Below, one piece after another: positions 9,104 to 17,666 of a stretch of 64,000 nucleotides of DNA (its first letter is position 1; every line of letters starts with the position of its first letter). The position numbers and the translations under genes were made by a program. Source of the stretch: JALORV01 sp963766365 (GTDB lineage: Bacteria > Pseudomonadota > Gammaproteobacteria > Burkholderiales > Burkholderiaceae_F); contig CAVXZK010000001.1 of the NCBI GenBank assembly GCA_963766365.1, forward strand, positions 1 to 64,000, given 5' to 3'. The notes under the pieces were generated by a model. It saw only the letters and a program-made list of their open reading frames with translations. It was not told the origin of the DNA and searched no databases.

Positions 9104-9185
9104 AAAAACCGGTTATGAAAAAACTGCGCGGGAGCTGGCCCGCGCAGGGCGCAAGTTTAGTCGCTGGGAGGCTCGCCAGCAATTC

Positions 9186-10442
9186 TCAGGCAGGTGCCTG
9201 CTCCAGCCCAAACGCCTTGTGCAGGGCACGCACTGCCAGTTCCATGTACTTGTCCTCGACCACCACGGAGATCTTGATCTCGCTGGTGGAAATCATCTGG
9301 ATATTGATGCCCTCCTCCGAGAGCGTACGGAACATCAGGCTGGCGATACCGACGTGCGAGCGCATGCCGATACCGACGACCGAGACCTTGGCGATCTTCG
9401 GGTCACCGACGATCTGCTTTGCGCCGACGTGATCCTTGACCTTGCTGTTCAGCACATCGAGCGCCTTCTGGTACTCGTTGCGGTGAACGGTGAACGAGAA
9501 GTCCGTCGTTCCCTCGACGCTGATGTTCTGCACGATCATGTCGACGTCGATATTGGCGTCGGCAATCGCGCCGAGGATCTGGTAGGCGATGCCGGGCCGG
9601 TCGGGCACGCGGGTCAGGGTGATCTTGGCTTCGTCGCGCGAGAACGCGACGCCGGAAATGACGGCCTTTTCCATCTTCGCTTCTTCCTCGAATGTGATCA
9701 GCGTGCCGGAGGTCGCCTCAACGGTCAGCGGCAGGTCGGGCTCGGTCAGACTCGACAGCACGCGCAGCGGCACTTTGTACTTGCCTGCGAACTCGACCGA
9801 CCGGATCTGCAGCACCTTGGACCCGAGGCTCGCCATTTCGAGCATCTCTTCGAAGGTCACCTTGTCGAGTCTGCGCGCCTCGGGAACGATGCGCGGGTCG
9901 GTGGTGTAGACACCGTCGACGTCGGTGTAGATCAGGCACTCGTCGGCCTTCAACGCCGCGGCCAGCGCGACTGCCGAAGTGTCCGAGCCGCCGCGGCCGA
10001 GCGTCGTGATGTTGCCTTCCTCGTCGGCACCCTGGAAGCCGGCAACGACGACGATGGCACCCTGTCCGAGATCGCGCCGGATGTTCTTCTCGTCGATTTC
10101 CAGGATCCGCGCCTTGTTGAATGCGCTGTCCGTCAGCACGTGCACTTGCGGACCCGTATAGCTCTTGGCCTTGAGCCCCCGATCCTTGAGCGCCATTGCC
10201 AGCAGGCCGATGGTCACCTGCTCACCGGTCGAGGCGACGACATCCAGCTCGCGCGGATCGGGGCTGGCCTGCACTTCTTTGGCCAGGCCGAGGAGCCGGT
10301 TGGTCTCGCCGCTCATGGCCGAGACCACGACGACCAGCTGGTGCCCGGCCCTGTGCCATTTTTCGAGTCGGCGTGCGACGTTCTTGATGCGGTCGACGGA
10401 ACCGACCGACGTGCCGCCGTACTTGTGGACGATGAGAGCCAT
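9186..10442 (-). CDS. lysC: Aspartate kinase
   Basis: 418 residues. It phosphorylates aspartate, the first step toward lysine, threonine, methionine and diaminopimelate. N-terminal kinase motif VHKYGGTSVGSVDRIKNVA and GRGGSDTSAVALAAAL are present. Two C-terminal ACT domains (TRVPDRPGIAYQILGAIADA and VVGIGMRSHVGIASLMFRTL) show the monofunctional, feedback-regulated class with internal alternative-start potential. It sits in the common betaproteobacterial order accA-tilS-lysC-tRNA-Ser and shares a biosynthetic route with dapA at 28.8 kb. Confidence 0.97.
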   Translation of the reverse strand: MALIVHKYGGTSVGSVDRIKNVARRLEKWHRAGHQLVVVVSAMSGETNRLLGLAKEVQASPDPRELDVVASTGEQVTIGLLAMALKDRGLKAKSYTGPQVHVLTDSAFNKARILEIDEKNIRRDLGQGAIVVVAGFQGADEEGNITTLGRGGSDTSAVALAAALKADECLIYTDVDGVYTTDPRIVPEARRLDKVTFEEMLEMASLGSKVLQIRSVEFAGKYKVPLRVLSSLTEPDLPLTVEATSGTLITFEEEAKMEKAVISGVAFSRDEAKITLTRVPDRPGIAYQILGAIADANIDVDMIVQNISVEGTTDFSFTVHRNEYQKALDVLNSKVKDHVGAKQIVGDPKIAKVSVVGIGMRSHVGIASLMFRTLSEEGINIQMISTSEIKISVVVEDKYMELAVRALHKAFGLEQAPA

Positions 10443-10484
10443 GGCCGCGCAGGTGCTTTCGCTGCGGAAAAAAGTTAACTCGTA

Positions 10485-10490
10485 ATTATA
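10485..10490 (-). promoter_or_regulatory. -10 box upstream of lysC
   Basis: TATAAT on the minus strand, 42 bases before the lysC start. No good -35 hexamer lies at 16-18 bases, so an activated or weak promoter. Confidence 0.35.
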
Positions 10491-10552
10491 GGTGTTGGCG
10501 CTGTCGCGCCTTGCTGATCCGGATCAGCCGACAGCCTGCTGGCGGTGCGACG

Positions 10553-12025
10553 TCAGTCGCCGATCAGCGTGGCGTCGGGGTGCCATTCGATGCGGATGCG
10601 TTCCCCGTCACGATCGGTCAGGCGCACGTCTGCGCCGAGGCCGGCGACATAGATCAGTTCACCCTCTCTCCAGAGCAGCGGCAGCCGGGTGCGCTCGAAC
10701 TCGGCGATACCGGCGTCCTGATACAGACGCTTCAATGTGCGCGAAGGTCGCGCCGCATGCGGCTTGAAGCGCTCGCCGCCCGCGCGCGGCCGCGCCTCGA
10801 GCGGCTGGGCTGACAACCACACGGGGTCGAAGCCCTCGCCGTCATGCAGGCGCGTGAAGCGCAGCGCACCGCCCCAGCCGGGCAGCGGGATCTCATCCTC
10901 ACCGGTCCAGCGAAAGGCCTCGGCATCGCGCGCTGAAGTGTCGCTGTCCTTCAGCAGCAGCAGGCCGCGGTAGCGCCGGACTTCGCGCTCGCTCAGGCGC
11001 ACCAGCAGGCGCGCATCGCTGCGCGCTGCACTCGCCTGCTGCAGCATTTCGATTAGTCGGGCGCGCGTCGGCGCTTCGACGTCGTGGGACGCCAGCCACG
11101 CGCGCAGCACCCAGGTCTGGCGCGCCGCCGGCAGGGTTGCCAGGGCGTCGAGCCGCAGCATGCCGGCGGGCGCGCCATCCTGGCAGGCTGCGAGGTCGAC
11201 TTCCGCCACGGTTCGCAGGGCTTCGGTCGCCTCGGCGACCAGATCGACCGAGCGGGCCGCCGCGGCACGGAACCCGGGCCGCAAGCCATCGAGGCGTGGC
11301 AGCACGTCCAGGCGCACCGCGTTGCGCAGCAGGTGACGATCGTCGTTGCTGTCGTCCTCGACGAAGGCCAGGCCGCGCGCCTCGACGTAGCGCTCGATGT
11401 CCGCGCGCGCGATGTCGATGAAAGGCCGCAGCAGCAGCGGTCCACTGGTGTCGAAACGGCGCTGCGGAGGAAACGCTGCCAAGCCTTCGAGCCCGGCACC
11501 GCGCATCCACTGGATCAGGAAGGTTTCGAGGCGGTCATCGCGATGGTGGGCGCAGGTAACCACCTGCGCACTCACCTCCTCCGCGACATCGGCGAGTGCT
11601 TCGTAGCGCGCCGCGCGGGCTGCAGCCTCGAGCCCGCGGCCGGCGCGGCGAACCGCCACGCGGCGAGCAACGAATCGCACCTGCAGCGCGGCGGCTTCGC
11701 GCTCGCAATGCGCCTCCCAGTCGTCGGCGTGGCGACTGAGACCGTGGTGAACATGCACCGCCACGACCTCGCGCAATCCGGATCCGCGCTGCCGCGCCAG
11801 CCGCGCCATCGTGTGCAGCAGCACGGTGGAGTCGCGACCGCCGCTGAATCCAACGACGGCAGTCAGCGCTGGTCGGCGCGCGGACCGCCGGTGCAACGCC
11901 TCGTCGCCTTGACGATCGAGCACCTCAAGGCGGGCCTGGGCGCGCTGCAGCGCCGCCCCGGTTGCACCGAGCAGCAACTCGTCGAGCGGATCAGGTTTCT
12001 TCGGTCGTGTTCTTGAAGCGGCCAT
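10553..12025 (-). CDS. tilS: tRNA(Ile)-lysidine synthetase
   Basis: About 490 residues. It modifies C34 of tRNA-Ile(CAU) to lysidine so that AUA is read as isoleucine. The PP-loop VVGFSGGRDSTVLLHTMARL is clear, followed by CAHHRDDRLETFLIQWMRGA, which is conserved in TilS, and RPFIDIARADIERYVEARGL. The C-terminal TilS domain follows (FKPHAARPSRTLKRLYQDAG). The ATG at 12025 is inside the accA 3' end, a 35-bp overlap; an in-frame ATG at 12043 is possible too, and neither has a clear ribosome site, so the exact start is uncertain. Probably co-transcribed with accA. Confidence 0.92.
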   Translation of the reverse strand: MAASRTRPKKPDPLDELLLGATGAALQRAQARLEVLDRQGDEALHRRSARRPALTAVVGFSGGRDSTVLLHTMARLARQRGSGLREVVAVHVHHGLSRHADDWEAHCEREAAALQVRFVARRVAVRRAGRGLEAAARAARYEALADVAEEVSAQVVTCAHHRDDRLETFLIQWMRGAGLEGLAAFPPQRRFDTSGPLLLRPFIDIARADIERYVEARGLAFVEDDSNDDRHLLRNAVRLDVLPRLDGLRPGFRAAAARSVDLVAEATEALRTVAEVDLAACQDGAPAGMLRLDALATLPAARQTWVLRAWLASHDVEAPTRARLIEMLQQASAARSDARLLVRLSEREVRRYRGLLLLKDSDTSARDAEAFRWTGEDEIPLPGWGGALRFTRLHDGEGFDPVWLSAQPLEARPRAGGERFKPHAARPSRTLKRLYQDAGIAEFERTRLPLLWREGELIYVAGLGADVRLTDRDGERIRIEWHPDATLIGD

Positions 12026-12965
12026 AGGCGAGAAGTCGCGCATGGCGCGCGGCCAGCAGTTCACGCGGCTTCATGCCGGTGAACTGACGCAGGCAGTCGG
12101 CCAGCGCACGTTTGAGCAGGGCCGACATCTGCTTGCTGTCGCGATGCGCGCCCCCCAGCGGCTCGGTGACGATCTTGTCAATCAGGCCGAGTGCCTTGAG
12201 GCGGTGCGCGGTGAGGCCAAGCGCCTCGGCCGCCTCCGGCGCCTTGTCGGCGCTCTTCCAGAGGATCGAAGCGCAGCCCTCTGGCGAGATCACCGAGTAC
12301 GTCGCGTACTGCAGCATCAGCACCTGGTCAGCCACGGCGATCGCCAGTGCTCCGCCTGAACCGCCCTCGCCGATGATCGTCGTGATGATCGGCACCGTGA
12401 GTTGCGACATCTCGAAGAGGTTGTGGCCGATCGCCTCCGACTGGTTGCGCTCCTCGGCGTCTATTCCGGGATAGGCGCCGGGTGTATCGACGAACGTGAA
12501 AACCGGCAGGCTGAACTTCTCTGCAAGCTTCATCAAGCGCAGCGCCTTGCGATAGCCCTCGGGACGGCTCATCCCGAAGTTGCGCAGTCCACGCTCCTTG
12601 GTATCGCGACCCTTCTGGTGACCCAACACCATCACCGCCTGGCCATTGAAGCGTGCCAGCCCCCCGACGATCGACAGGTCATCGGCAAAGGCGCGATCGC
12701 CGTGCAGTTCGTGGAAGTCGGTGAAGATGTCTTCGACGTAGTCGAGCGTGTAAGGGCGCTGCGGATGACGCGCGATCTGCGATACCTGCCAGGGCGAGAG
12801 CTTGGCGTAGATGTCCTTTATCAACGACTGGCTCTTCTTCTGCAGCCGCTCGATCTCTTCCGAGATGTCGACCGCGGAATCGTCCTGCACGAAGCGCAGC
12901 TCGTCGATCCTGGCTTCAAGCTCGGCAATCGGCTGTTCGAACTCGAGGAAAGTGGTCTTGGCCAT
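11991..12965 (-). CDS. accA: Acetyl-CoA carboxylase carboxyltransferase subunit alpha
   Basis: 324 residues starting MAKTTFLEFEQPIAELEARI. With AccD it transfers the carboxyl group from biotin to acetyl-CoA, the committed step of fatty-acid synthesis. RHPQRPYTLDYVEDIF, PVFTFVDTPGAYPGI, IIGEGGSGGALAIAVAD and YSVISPEGCASILWKSADKA are family hallmarks. ATG 12965 is chosen over an upstream in-frame extension because it begins the conserved N-terminus. Starts eight bases after the alkA stop; tilS overlaps its end. Confidence 0.97.
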   Translation of the reverse strand: MAKTTFLEFEQPIAELEARIDELRFVQDDSAVDISEEIERLQKKSQSLIKDIYAKLSPWQVSQIARHPQRPYTLDYVEDIFTDFHELHGDRAFADDLSIVGGLARFNGQAVMVLGHQKGRDTKERGLRNFGMSRPEGYRKALRLMKLAEKFSLPVFTFVDTPGAYPGIDAEERNQSEAIGHNLFEMSQLTVPIITTIIGEGGSGGALAIAVADQVLMLQYATYSVISPEGCASILWKSADKAPEAAEALGLTAHRLKALGLIDKIVTEPLGGAHRDSKQMSALLKRALADCLRQFTGMKPRELLAARHARLLAYGRFKNTTEET

Positions 12966-12973
12966 CGTTGTGC

Positions 12974-13615
12974 TCAATACTCCACGGGCACGGGATCCAG
13001 ACTGCGCCAAAGGTACCAGGTGGCCACGCTGCGCCACGGCTCCCATGCCACGGCCAGCGCGGCGACCTGCGCGCGCCCATCTCTGCCGGTGATCGGCGCG
13101 CCGTCGAAATAATGGCGGCTCACCGCCTTCAGCAGCCCCAGGTCATCCAGCGGCAGCACATTAGGCCGGAGCAGGTTGAAGATCAAGAACATCTCCGCGG
13201 TCCAGCGGCCGATGCCGCGGATGTCGACCAGTTCGGCAATGATGTCCTCGTCGTCCTGCTCAATGAAGCGGTCCGGATGGACGCGGCCGGAGACGAAGTG
13301 CTCCGCCAGGTCACGGATGTACTCGACCTTACGGTCCGAGAGTCCACAGGCGCGCAGTGTCGGTGCCCTGCGGCGCAGTACCGCCCGCGGCGTCAGGTCG
13401 CCGACGCAGGTGACAAAGCGCCCCCACACCGCGTCGGCCGCCTTGACCGAGATCTGCTGCCCGACGATCGAGCGCGCCAGAGTGGAAAACGCATCTCCGC
13501 GCGACCCGAGCGCGACGCGCGGATGCAACCTGATGATGCGCCCCATCGTGGCATCGCGCTGCGAGAGCGAGCGCCGCGCACGTGTCCAGTATGCCGGTCG
13601 GGCTGCAATACCCAT
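12974..13615 (-). CDS. alkA: DNA-3-methyladenine glycosylase II
   Basis: 213 residues. A helix-hairpin-helix (HhH-GPD) base-excision glycosylase that removes alkylated purines. The HhH and catalytic aspartate are visible in LVDIRGIGRWTAEMFLIFNL then PLDDLGL; SIVGQQISVKAADAVWGRF is the preceding conserved helix. The ATG at 13615 directly abuts the cysS TAG, which suggests coupled translation; an in-frame ATG at MGRIIRLHP is an alternative start about 23 codons in. It lacks the N-terminal domain of E. coli AlkA, as do many betaproteobacterial short forms. Confidence 0.92.
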   Translation of the reverse strand: MGIAARPAYWTRARRSLSQRDATMGRIIRLHPRVALGSRGDAFSTLARSIVGQQISVKAADAVWGRFVTCVGDLTPRAVLRRRAPTLRACGLSDRKVEYIRDLAEHFVSGRVHPDRFIEQDDEDIIAELVDIRGIGRWTAEMFLIFNLLRPNVLPLDDLGLLKAVSRHYFDGAPITGRDGRAQVAALAVAWEPWRSVATWYLWRSLDPVPVEY

Positions 13616-14983
13616 CTATTGTCGCCGCCAGGTTGTGCCCGCTGCGCTGTCCTCGAGCACGACACCTTCGGCCGCGAGTGCGGCGCGGATGCGGTCGGCC
13701 TCGGCGAAATCCTTTGCTTTCTTGGCGGCGGCACGCTCGGCGATCAATGCGTCGATGCGAGCGCCGTCGTCGCTCGCCGTACCGCGCAGGAACTCGTCGG
13801 GCGAGCGCTGTAGCAGGCCCAGTACGCCGCCGAGTGCCTTCAGCTGCGCAGCCGCGGCTGCCGACTTGCCGCGATTGACCTCGCCCGCCAGTTCGAACAG
13901 CACCGACACCGCCAGTGCGGTGTTGAGATCCTCGTCCATTGCCGCCGCAAAGCGCTGCGCGTGCGGCTCGCTCCAGTCGACCTGCGCGCGCGGAACATCG
14001 ATCCCGCGCAAGGACGTGTAAAGCCGCGTCAGACCGGCCTTGGCGTCATCGATAAGCGACTCGGTGAATGAGATCTGGCTGCGGTAATGCGAGCGCACCA
14101 GGAAGAACCGCAATACTTCTGCGTCGTACTTGGCCAGTGCGGCGCGGATCGTGAGGAAGTTGCCGAGCGACTTCGACATCTTCTCTTCGCCCACGCGCAG
14201 CGCGCCGCTGTGCATCCACAAGCGGGCAAAGGGCTGCTCGAACGCCCCTTCGCTCTGCGCGATCTCGTTTTCATGGTGCGGGAAGACGAGGTCGGGGCCG
14301 CCGCCGTGGATATCGAAGGTGCGTCCAAGCGTTTCGCTGGCCATCGCCGAGCACTCGATGTGCCAGCCGGGTCGCCCCGGCCCCCAGCGCGACGGCCACT
14401 GCGGTTCGCCCGGCTTCGCGTGCTTCCAGAGCACGAAGTCGAGCGGATCGCGCTTGCTGGCATCGACCGCCACACGCTCGCCCGCCCGCAGATCGTCGAG
14501 CGACTTGCCGGAGAGCTTTCCGTAACCCGGGAACCTGCGCACCGCGAACGCCACGTCGCCCTCGGCCTCGGACTGGTACGCGAGGTCCTTCTCTTCCAGC
14601 AGGCCAATCAGATCCAGCATCTGCGGGATGTACTGGGTCGCCCGCGGCTCCAGGTCGGGGGGCAGCAGACCCAGCTCGGCGAAGTCCTCGTGCATCGCCC
14701 GGATGTTCTCTTCCGTGAGCTCGGCGGGCGTCACGCCGCGCTCGGCCGCGCGCCGGATGATCTTGTCTTCCACGTCGGTGATGTTGCGGACGTAGGTCAC
14801 GCGCAGGCCGCGAGCGCGCATCCAGCGCACGGCCAGATCGAAGGCGATGAACGTGCGCGCATGGCCAAGGTGGCAGAGGTCGTACACCGTCATGCCGCAC
14901 ACGTACATGCGGACATGGCCGGGCTCGAGCGGGACCAGCGGTTCGACGCGACGCGTCAGCGTGTTGTGGATCTCGATCGTCAT
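13616..14983 (-). CDS. cysS: Cysteinyl-tRNA synthetase
   Basis: 455 residues. Class I aminoacyl-tRNA synthetase. Seen: MYVCGMTVYDLCHLGHARTF (zinc Cys and HIGH-type motif), GWHIECSAMA and FPHHENEIAQSE (remaining zinc ligands), and EEKMSKSLGNF (KMSKS). The C-terminal DALR region is normal. ATG 14983 begins MTIEIHNTLTRR and has GGGGG about seven bases upstream; the longer in-frame extension is not family-like. Head of the cysS-alkA-accA-tilS minus-strand run, divergent from the TPR gene. Confidence 0.97.
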   Translation of the reverse strand: MTIEIHNTLTRRVEPLVPLEPGHVRMYVCGMTVYDLCHLGHARTFIAFDLAVRWMRARGLRVTYVRNITDVEDKIIRRAAERGVTPAELTEENIRAMHEDFAELGLLPPDLEPRATQYIPQMLDLIGLLEEKDLAYQSEAEGDVAFAVRRFPGYGKLSGKSLDDLRAGERVAVDASKRDPLDFVLWKHAKPGEPQWPSRWGPGRPGWHIECSAMASETLGRTFDIHGGGPDLVFPHHENEIAQSEGAFEQPFARLWMHSGALRVGEEKMSKSLGNFLTIRAALAKYDAEVLRFFLVRSHYRSQISFTESLIDDAKAGLTRLYTSLRGIDVPRAQVDWSEPHAQRFAAAMDEDLNTALAVSVLFELAGEVNRGKSAAAAAQLKALGGVLGLLQRSPDEFLRGTASDDGARIDALIAERAAAKKAKDFAEADRIRAALAAEGVVLEDSAAGTTWRRQ

Positions 14984-15157
14984 GCGGGAACCCCCGTGAT
15001 GATCCGGCGGGCGCCGGAAGGAAATGTGGTGTCGGACCGGCCTGTGTGAGCTCGTCAACAGCGCCGCAGACTCATTTCAACGGGGTGGCAGTTGTAGAAT
15101 CGCGCCAGTATATCAATGCACCTACGTACCACGCGGGCTTCGTCTCCCTTTCCGCTG

Positions 15158-15742
15158 ATGCCATCGCGCCTGCCCCTTTGCGCCGGTCTTGTCGTACTCG
15201 CCTCGGTGATGCCGGCAGCGCTGGCGCAGGTCTCTTCAGCGCTGCCGCCGCAGACGATCGGCACGTTGCCCTCCGACAGGGAGCCGCCCACCGAATTGCA
15301 GCAAGTGCAGCAGCATCTCGCTGCCGGGCGTGCGCCACAGGCGCTGACGCTGGCCGATGAAGGCCTGAAGAAGAACCCGCGCGATGCCCAGATGCGCTTC
15401 GTTCGCGGCGTGATCCTCACAGAACTGAAACGCCCGGATGAAGCACGAGATGTGTTCCGGGGGCTGACGGAAGACTTCCCGGAACTGCCCGAGCCCTATA
15501 ACAATCTCGCCGTGCTGTACGCCAGCGAAGGCCGGCTCGATAACGCCCGCGCCGCGCTCGAAATGGCGCTCGTCGCGGCCCCGAACTACGGCACCGCGTA
15601 CGAAAATCTCGGCGACATCTACCTGCAGATGGCCGCGGACGCGTACCAGCGTGCGGCGAAGATCGACCCGGCGAATCGGCAGGCGGGCGCGAAGCTCACC
15701 CTGTCGCGCGAACTCATCACCAAGGCGCGCAACGTCCGTTGA
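15158..15742 (+). CDS. Periplasmic TPR protein
   Basis: About 194 residues from ATG 15158, giving a signal peptide MPSRLPLCAGLVVLASVMPA cleaved near ALA; an upstream in-frame ATG at 15116 is less likely. Three TPR-like units follow (AGRAPQALTLADEGLKKNP, RPDEARDVFRGLTEDFPELP, AYENLGDIYLQMAADAYQRA). Such a protein precedes ppiA-ppiB-lpxH in many betaproteobacteria. It likely scaffolds envelope protein complexes, but no partner can be named. Followed by ppiA after 22 bases. Confidence 0.82.
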   Translation: MPSRLPLCAGLVVLASVMPAALAQVSSALPPQTIGTLPSDREPPTELQQVQQHLAAGRAPQALTLADEGLKKNPRDAQMRFVRGVILTELKRPDEARDVFRGLTEDFPELPEPYNNLAVLYASEGRLDNARAALEMALVAAPNYGTAYENLGDIYLQMAADAYQRAAKIDPANRQAGAKLTLSRELITKARNVR

Positions 15743-15764
15743 GCGCACCCTGCGAGGATCGACC

Positions 15765-16316
15765 ATGAAACGTTTCGGTTTCCTGCTGTGCCTGCTGCTG
15801 TCCCTGCCCGGCTTCGCCTGGGCGCAACGCGTGGCGCTCGATACCACGATGGGATTGATCGTCATCGAACTCGCACCCAAGGAAGCACCCAAGACGGTGG
15901 CAAACTTCGTCGAGTATGTGAAGAGCGGTCATTACAACAACACCGTGTTCCATCGCGTGATCGGCAACTTCATGATTCAGGGCGGTGGCTACACCTCGGA
16001 CCTGACCGAGAAGCCGACCCGCGCGCCGATCCCGCTCGAAAGCCAGAACGGGCTGAAGAACGATCGTGGCTCGGTGTCGATGGCGCGACGGGGTGATCCG
16101 AATTCGGCGACCGCGCAGTTCTTCATCAACGTCGTCGACAACCCGCGGCTGGACTACCCGAATCCCGACGGCAACGGCTATGCCGTGTTCGGCAAGGTCG
16201 TCGAGGGCATGGATGTCGTCGACAAGATCCGCGCGGTGCCCACCGGTTCGAGCGGCCCGCACGCCAGCCTCCCCAGCACACCGGTTGTCATCAAGTCCGC
16301 ACGCATCGTCAAGTAG
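15765..16316 (+). CDS. ppiA: Periplasmic peptidyl-prolyl isomerase, cyclophilin type
   Basis: 183 residues with a signal peptide (MKRFGFLLCLLLSLPGFAWA). It speeds proline isomerisation during envelope protein folding. Cyclophilin motifs: VFHRVIGNFMIQGGGYT and SVSMARRGDPNSATAQFFIN. GAGG lies about eight bases before ATG 15765. First of two adjacent cyclophilins; the second lacks a signal peptide. Confidence 0.95.
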   Translation: MKRFGFLLCLLLSLPGFAWAQRVALDTTMGLIVIELAPKEAPKTVANFVEYVKSGHYNNTVFHRVIGNFMIQGGGYTSDLTEKPTRAPIPLESQNGLKNDRGSVSMARRGDPNSATAQFFINVVDNPRLDYPNPDGNGYAVFGKVVEGMDVVDKIRAVPTGSSGPHASLPSTPVVIKSARIVK

Positions 16317-16324
16317 GAGCCTGC

Positions 16325-16819
16325 ATGATCCGCCTGTACACCAACCTCGGCCCGATCACGATCGAGCTCGACCACCAGAGAGCGCCCAAGACCGCCGAGA
16401 ACTTCGAGAACTACGTGCGCAACGGTTTCTACGACGGCACCCTGTTCCATCGCGTCATCAACGGTTTCATGATCCAGGGCGGCGGTTTCGAGAAAGGAAT
16501 GCGGCAGAAGACCACCGAGGATCCAATCCCGAACGAGGCACGCAACGGCGTGCGCAACGCCAAGTACACGCTCGCGATGGCACGCACGGGTGATCCTCAT
16601 TCGGCCACCGCCCAGTTCTTCATCAACGTGGCCGACAACGATTTCCTCAATCACACCGAGCCGACGCCGCAAGGCTGGGGCTACTGTGTGTTCGGCAAGG
16701 TGATCGAGGGCTTCGCCACGGTCGACAAGATCAAGGAAGTACGGACCGGTCGACACGGCGCCCATGCCGACGTTCCGGAGGTCGACGTCTTCATCGAGCG
16801 CGCCGAAATCCTCCCGTGA
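16325..16819 (+). CDS. ppiB: Cytoplasmic peptidyl-prolyl isomerase, cyclophilin type
   Basis: 164 residues, no signal peptide. LFHRVINGFMIQGGGFEKGM and TLAMARTGDPHSATAQFFIN form the cyclophilin active site. It follows ppiA by eight bases and overlaps the lpxH start by four (GTGA), so these are one operon. The ppiA/ppiB pair looks like an old duplication split between periplasm and cytoplasm. Confidence 0.96.
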   Translation: MIRLYTNLGPITIELDHQRAPKTAENFENYVRNGFYDGTLFHRVINGFMIQGGGFEKGMRQKTTEDPIPNEARNGVRNAKYTLAMARTGDPHSATAQFFINVADNDFLNHTEPTPQGWGYCVFGKVIEGFATVDKIKEVRTGRHGAHADVPEVDVFIERAEILP

Positions 16820-17613
16820 CCCAAACCGCCGGCGCGATCCCTCCGGCGCTTGCGGTCGAGCCGACGGCTGAGCCGCTGGTCGATCCGATATTCATCTCAG
16901 ACCTGCATCTCACCTCCGAGCGGCCGCGCACGATCGCTCGCTTCCTGCGCTTCATGCGTGAGGATGCCCCGGGCCACCCGGAACTGGTGGTCCTCGGCGA
17001 TCTCTTCGAGTTCTGGATCGGCGACGACGCCGGCGCAGCCGCAGCTCCGCTGATCGCGGCGCTGGCGGACGCATCTGCTTCGGGCCAGCGGGTGCTGCTG
17101 ATGCACGGCAACCGCGACATGCTGCTCGGTCGTGCCTTCGCACACGCCATCGGCGGTCGCTTGCTTGCCGATCCGATCGTGTTGGAGGTCGCCGGCACCC
17201 GGACCCTGCTGTCACACGGCGATGCCTGGTGCACGCGCGACGCGGCCTACCAGCAGTTCCGCGCGATGGTGCGCCAGCCGGACTTCCAGCGCGGCTTCCT
17301 GGCGAAGCCGATCGCGGAGCGCATCGCTGTCGCTCGCGCCGCACGCCTGCAGAGTTCAACCGAGAAAGCCGTCAAGGCCACGGACATCATGGACGTGACG
17401 CCGGAGGCGATCGTCGCGGCGCTCGAAAGCGCGGGCGTCGAGCGTCTGATCCACGGCCACACGCACCGGCCCGGTGTCCACGTCCATGAAGTCAGAGGTC
17501 ACCGTGCCGAACGTTGGGTGCTGCCCGATTGGGACTGCGACAGCGCGGAGCCACGCGGTGGCTTCCTCGACTTCGCCGAAGGCCACCCACGCCTCGTGTT
17601 CTTCGACGACTGA
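16816..17613 (+). CDS. lpxH: UDP-2,3-diacylglucosamine diphosphatase
   Basis: 265 residues. It cleaves UDP-2,3-diacylglucosamine to lipid X in lipid A synthesis, at the inner face of the inner membrane. Calcineurin-like metal motifs: FISDLHL, VVLGDLFEFWIGDD, LLMHGNRDMLLG, LLSHGDAWCT and LIHGHTHRPGVH. GTG start at 16816 overlaps the ppiB stop by four bases, and a hydrophilic extension of about 22 residues precedes the first motif. Confidence 0.95.
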   Translation: MTQTAGAIPPALAVEPTAEPLVDPIFISDLHLTSERPRTIARFLRFMREDAPGHPELVVLGDLFEFWIGDDAGAAAAPLIAALADASASGQRVLLMHGNRDMLLGRAFAHAIGGRLLADPIVLEVAGTRTLLSHGDAWCTRDAAYQQFRAMVRQPDFQRGFLAKPIAERIAVARAARLQSSTEKAVKATDIMDVTPEAIVAALESAGVERLIHGHTHRPGVHVHEVRGHRAERWVLPDWDCDSAEPRGGFLDFAEGHPRLVFFDD

Positions 17614-17615
17614 TG

Positions 17616-17643
17616 AAAAAAGGGCGCTCCCTCTGAAGCGCCC
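17616..17643 (-). terminator. Terminator of the OmpA-like gene (and possibly lpxH)
   Basis: GGGCGCT and AGCGCCC arms (17622-17628, 17637-17643). On the minus strand a run of six T follows, so it ends the OmpA transcript. Confidence 0.8.
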
Positions 17644-17666
17644 GCACCACCCAGAATCCTGATTCG